From contig JBBQSU010000152.1 of assembly GCA_038234815.1 (NCBI GenBank), positions 1-7,934 on the forward strand: 7,934 nt of DNA, given 5' to 3'. The notes under the pieces are model-generated. The model ran no database searches. It saw only the letters and a list, made by a program, of their open reading frames with translations, and was not told where the DNA came from. Of this stretch, positions 6,504-7,934 are shown in pieces. Position 1 is the stretch's first letter. Every line of letters starts with the position of its first letter. The DNA is from JBBQSU01 sp038234815 (GTDB lineage Bacteria > Planctomycetota > Phycisphaerae > Tepidisphaerales > Tepidisphaeraceae). The translations under genes were made by a program, and so were the position numbers.

Positions 6504-7684
6504 CACGCTGGTTACTGCTTTTGCTGGGGACGCTTTGCCTGCCCGCATCCTCCCTCGCCGGAGCCCGGTTCGATTTGCCGCTCGACGGCTGGTGCCGCCC
6601 GGGGCGGTTTTTCCCGCTTCGCGTTTCGCCTGATGCTGCCGGGCAGCTCATCAACCTTCCCGGCTGCATCCCCGCAAATGTGTCGGCGCCGGGTATCGTG
6701 CCCATGCTGCTGATTGACTCTCCGGTCTCGCCGTTGCGCCTGGCCAGCGATGCCCAGGCAATCGTCGCCAGCACCATCGGTTCTGTCGATCTTGGCTCGC
6801 TGTGGCCCGATCGTTCCATCGTTACCTTTTACATTTCGGCCAGCGATCTTCGTCAGCCGCTGGCTTGGGAATCGGCCGACGCCATTGTTGTTGATGGCGG
6901 TGACCTCCCGCTTCTTGGCAGCGACTTTGCCGATAAATTCGCCGCGGCCGGCATCCGCATTGTCGTTCGCAGCACGACCGTCCCACCCGGCGGGCTTGAA
7001 TGGAAGCGCACGGGTGAGTTTTGGATGCTTACCACGCGCCCGCGCGGACCGGCATCGCATTTTTCCGAATCCGCGTATCGTCCGGCACTCTCATGGCATC
7101 CGGGCTGGTCCAGCCTGGCTCGAACGCGGTTCGTGTTGCTGGCCGGCGCGTTTTCCATTGTCGTGCTGGCCCTGGGCCTATTGCGGCCGCGCATGGCCGT
7201 GCCGTTAATCGTGCTATTTTCGGCCGCCATCGTTGCTGGCCTCATCGTGGCTCAGTTGCGCGTGTCGCCGATCGCTTCGGTCCTCGGCCGTATCGCCGTC
7301 AGCGCTCCGCCCATTCAGCAGATCGACACCTGGCAATACTTTAGCAGCCCCAAGGCGTGCGCGCTCTCGGTCCCGCTGGGCCGGTCCTGGCCGTATTTTG
7401 AATCCCCCGATCACGCGCAACTGCTCAGGCCTGTTCTCCGGCAGGATGCGACCGGTCAGTGCGCAATCGAATTGACGCTGATTGCAAAGACGACGCTGGC
7501 CACCCGACGAACGACCATCGAGCCGGCGGGCAAATCCCTCGGCCCGGTCGTGCCGGGATCGAAGCTCAATTCTCCGCTCGTGCCACTGGCCCGGTCTTAT
7601 GCTGCCGGCGCGCTGGTGGTCGCCGGGCAATCGCCCGATGGCTCCGATGCCCGGTGGCCCACCGTGGTGCTGCAAGCCCCCTGA
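6500..7684 (+). CDS. Unrecognised secreted/membrane protein with signal peptide and two central helices
   Basis: A 394-residue protein that I do not recognise as a family. Residues 1-20 form a clear signal peptide (MTRWLLLLLGTLCLPASSLA, cleavage likely after A20 or A22). About 23-205 would be an extracytoplasmic domain that opens with DLPLDGWCRPGRFFPLRV and later has a strand-turn pattern, DAIVVDGGDLPLLGSDF. Two hydrophobic helices follow at about 211-228 and 233-253, then a C-terminal domain of about 140 residues, which may also be outside the cytoplasm. The opening and the DAIVVDGG stretch loosely recall large planctomycete membrane proteins with an amidotransferase-like fold; this is only an impression. 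The start is ATG at 6500, which overlaps the debranching-enzyme stop as ATGA and suggests translational coupling. GGAAG lies about nine bases upstream. An in-frame ATG at 6440 is rejected because it would bury the signal peptide. Its stop is one base from the stop of the convergent Rieske gene. Confidence 0.8.
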   Translation: MTRWLLLLLGTLCLPASSLAGARFDLPLDGWCRPGRFFPLRVSPDAAGQLINLPGCIPANVSAPGIVPMLLIDSPVSPLRLASDAQAIVASTIGSVDLGSLWPDRSIVTFYISASDLRQPLAWESADAIVVDGGDLPLLGSDFADKFAAAGIRIVVRSTTVPPGGLEWKRTGEFWMLTTRPRGPASHFSESAYRPALSWHPGWSSLARTRFVLLAGAFSIVVLALGLLRPRMAVPLIVLFSAAIVAGLIVAQLRVSPIASVLGRIAVSAPPIQQIDTWQYFSSPKACALSVPLGRSWPYFESPDHAQLLRPVLRQDATGQCAIELTLIAKTTLATRRTTIEPAGKSLGPVVPGSKLNSPLVPLARSYAAGALVVAGQSPDGSDARWPTVVLQAP

Positions 7685-7685
7685 T

Positions 7686-7934
7686 CTACTTGGCGACCGC
7701 GATGAACGCCCCGGTGTCGTCCCACTCTTTTTCTCGAAAGGACTTTGATTTATCGACGATCACGTGCCCGGCGGAATTAGCGCTGATGCCGTAACGCTCG
7801 AGCGAATAACGGGCCGGGCCTTTGGTCACCGTGCCATAAATGGAAAAGCGGCTGTGGTGCTTGGCGCAGGTGATCTCGTCCTTTTCGACCGAAAGTGGAT
7901 AACCCTTGTGGGTGCAGGTGGCCGTGCAGGCATA
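7686..7934 (-). CDS. Rieske [2Fe-2S] iron-sulfur protein, C-terminal fragment
   Basis: An 82-residue C-terminal fragment; the gene begins beyond the right edge of the window. The visible part holds a Rieske cluster site: CTH (residues 7-9 of the fragment) and CAKH (23-26), giving C-x-H, 13 residues, C-x-x-H. Two cysteines and two histidines would bind a [2Fe-2S] cluster. HHSRFSIYGTVTKGPARYSL then follows the usual HGSxFD-G-x-V-xx-GPA pattern. The extra disulfide cysteines of bc1 and b6f Rieske proteins (CTHxGC and CxCH) are replaced by Tyr and Lys, so this is more like a Rieske ferredoxin or low-potential type. It transfers electrons; whether it is membrane-anchored in a quinol-oxidising complex or a soluble ferredoxin depends on the missing N-terminus. 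The stop codon lies one base from the stop of the preceding plus-strand gene. Confidence 0.85.
   Translation of the reverse strand, partial: YACTATCTHKGYPLSVEKDEITCAKHHSRFSIYGTVTKGPARYSLERYGISANSAGHVIVDKSKSFREKEWDDTGAFIAVAK

Overview
The window looks like a chromosome segment from a GC-rich member of the Planctomycetota, probably the Phycisphaerae. This is inferred from gene content, not from a marker gene. The grounds are an ECF sigma factor with a very long C-terminal extension, a PEP-CTERM sorting tail, futalosine-type menaquinone genes and a GH133-type glycogen debranching enzyme. No tRNA, rRNA, CRISPR array, insertion sequence or integrase was seen. Genes are tightly packed and no gene-free stretch exceeds 300 bases.

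Layout from left to right. (1) Bases 1-622, plus strand: the last 52 codons of a UbiD-family decarboxylase, then a small VOC (glyoxalase-fold) protein. (2) Bases 631-3350, minus strand: a 751-residue protein, started by TTG behind a strong Shine-Dalgarno. It has an N-terminal ECF sigma factor, a membrane segment, a proline-rich linker, a large putative exported region and a C-terminal PEP-CTERM signal. A tandem hairpin region with an intrinsic terminator follows it, and then a small DUF3592-like membrane protein. (3) Bases 3351-3578: a 228-base divergent intergenic region. It holds an ECF-type promoter candidate (GGAAC, 16 bases, CGTCTA) reading into the sigma gene, a perfect 8-bp inverted repeat and a weak promoter for mqnD. 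(4) Bases 3579-7684, plus strand: mqnD, a glycogen debranching enzyme, and an unrecognised secreted or membrane protein whose start overlaps the debranching-enzyme stop by 4 bases. (5) Bases 7686-7934, minus strand: the C-terminal part of a Rieske [2Fe-2S] protein, running off the window edge.

How the genes fit together. The UbiD-like fragment and MqnD point to menaquinone synthesis by the futalosine route, and the Rieske protein could belong to a quinol-oxidising electron-transfer chain. The sigma and DUF3592 pair sits as a minus-strand block between the two plus-strand menaquinone genes. The most unusual object is the sigma-to-PEP-CTERM fusion. Its layout suggests a membrane-tethered transcription factor with an exported part handled by the exosortase system, possibly switching on its own gene. 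That mechanism is an inference from domain order and one promoter match.
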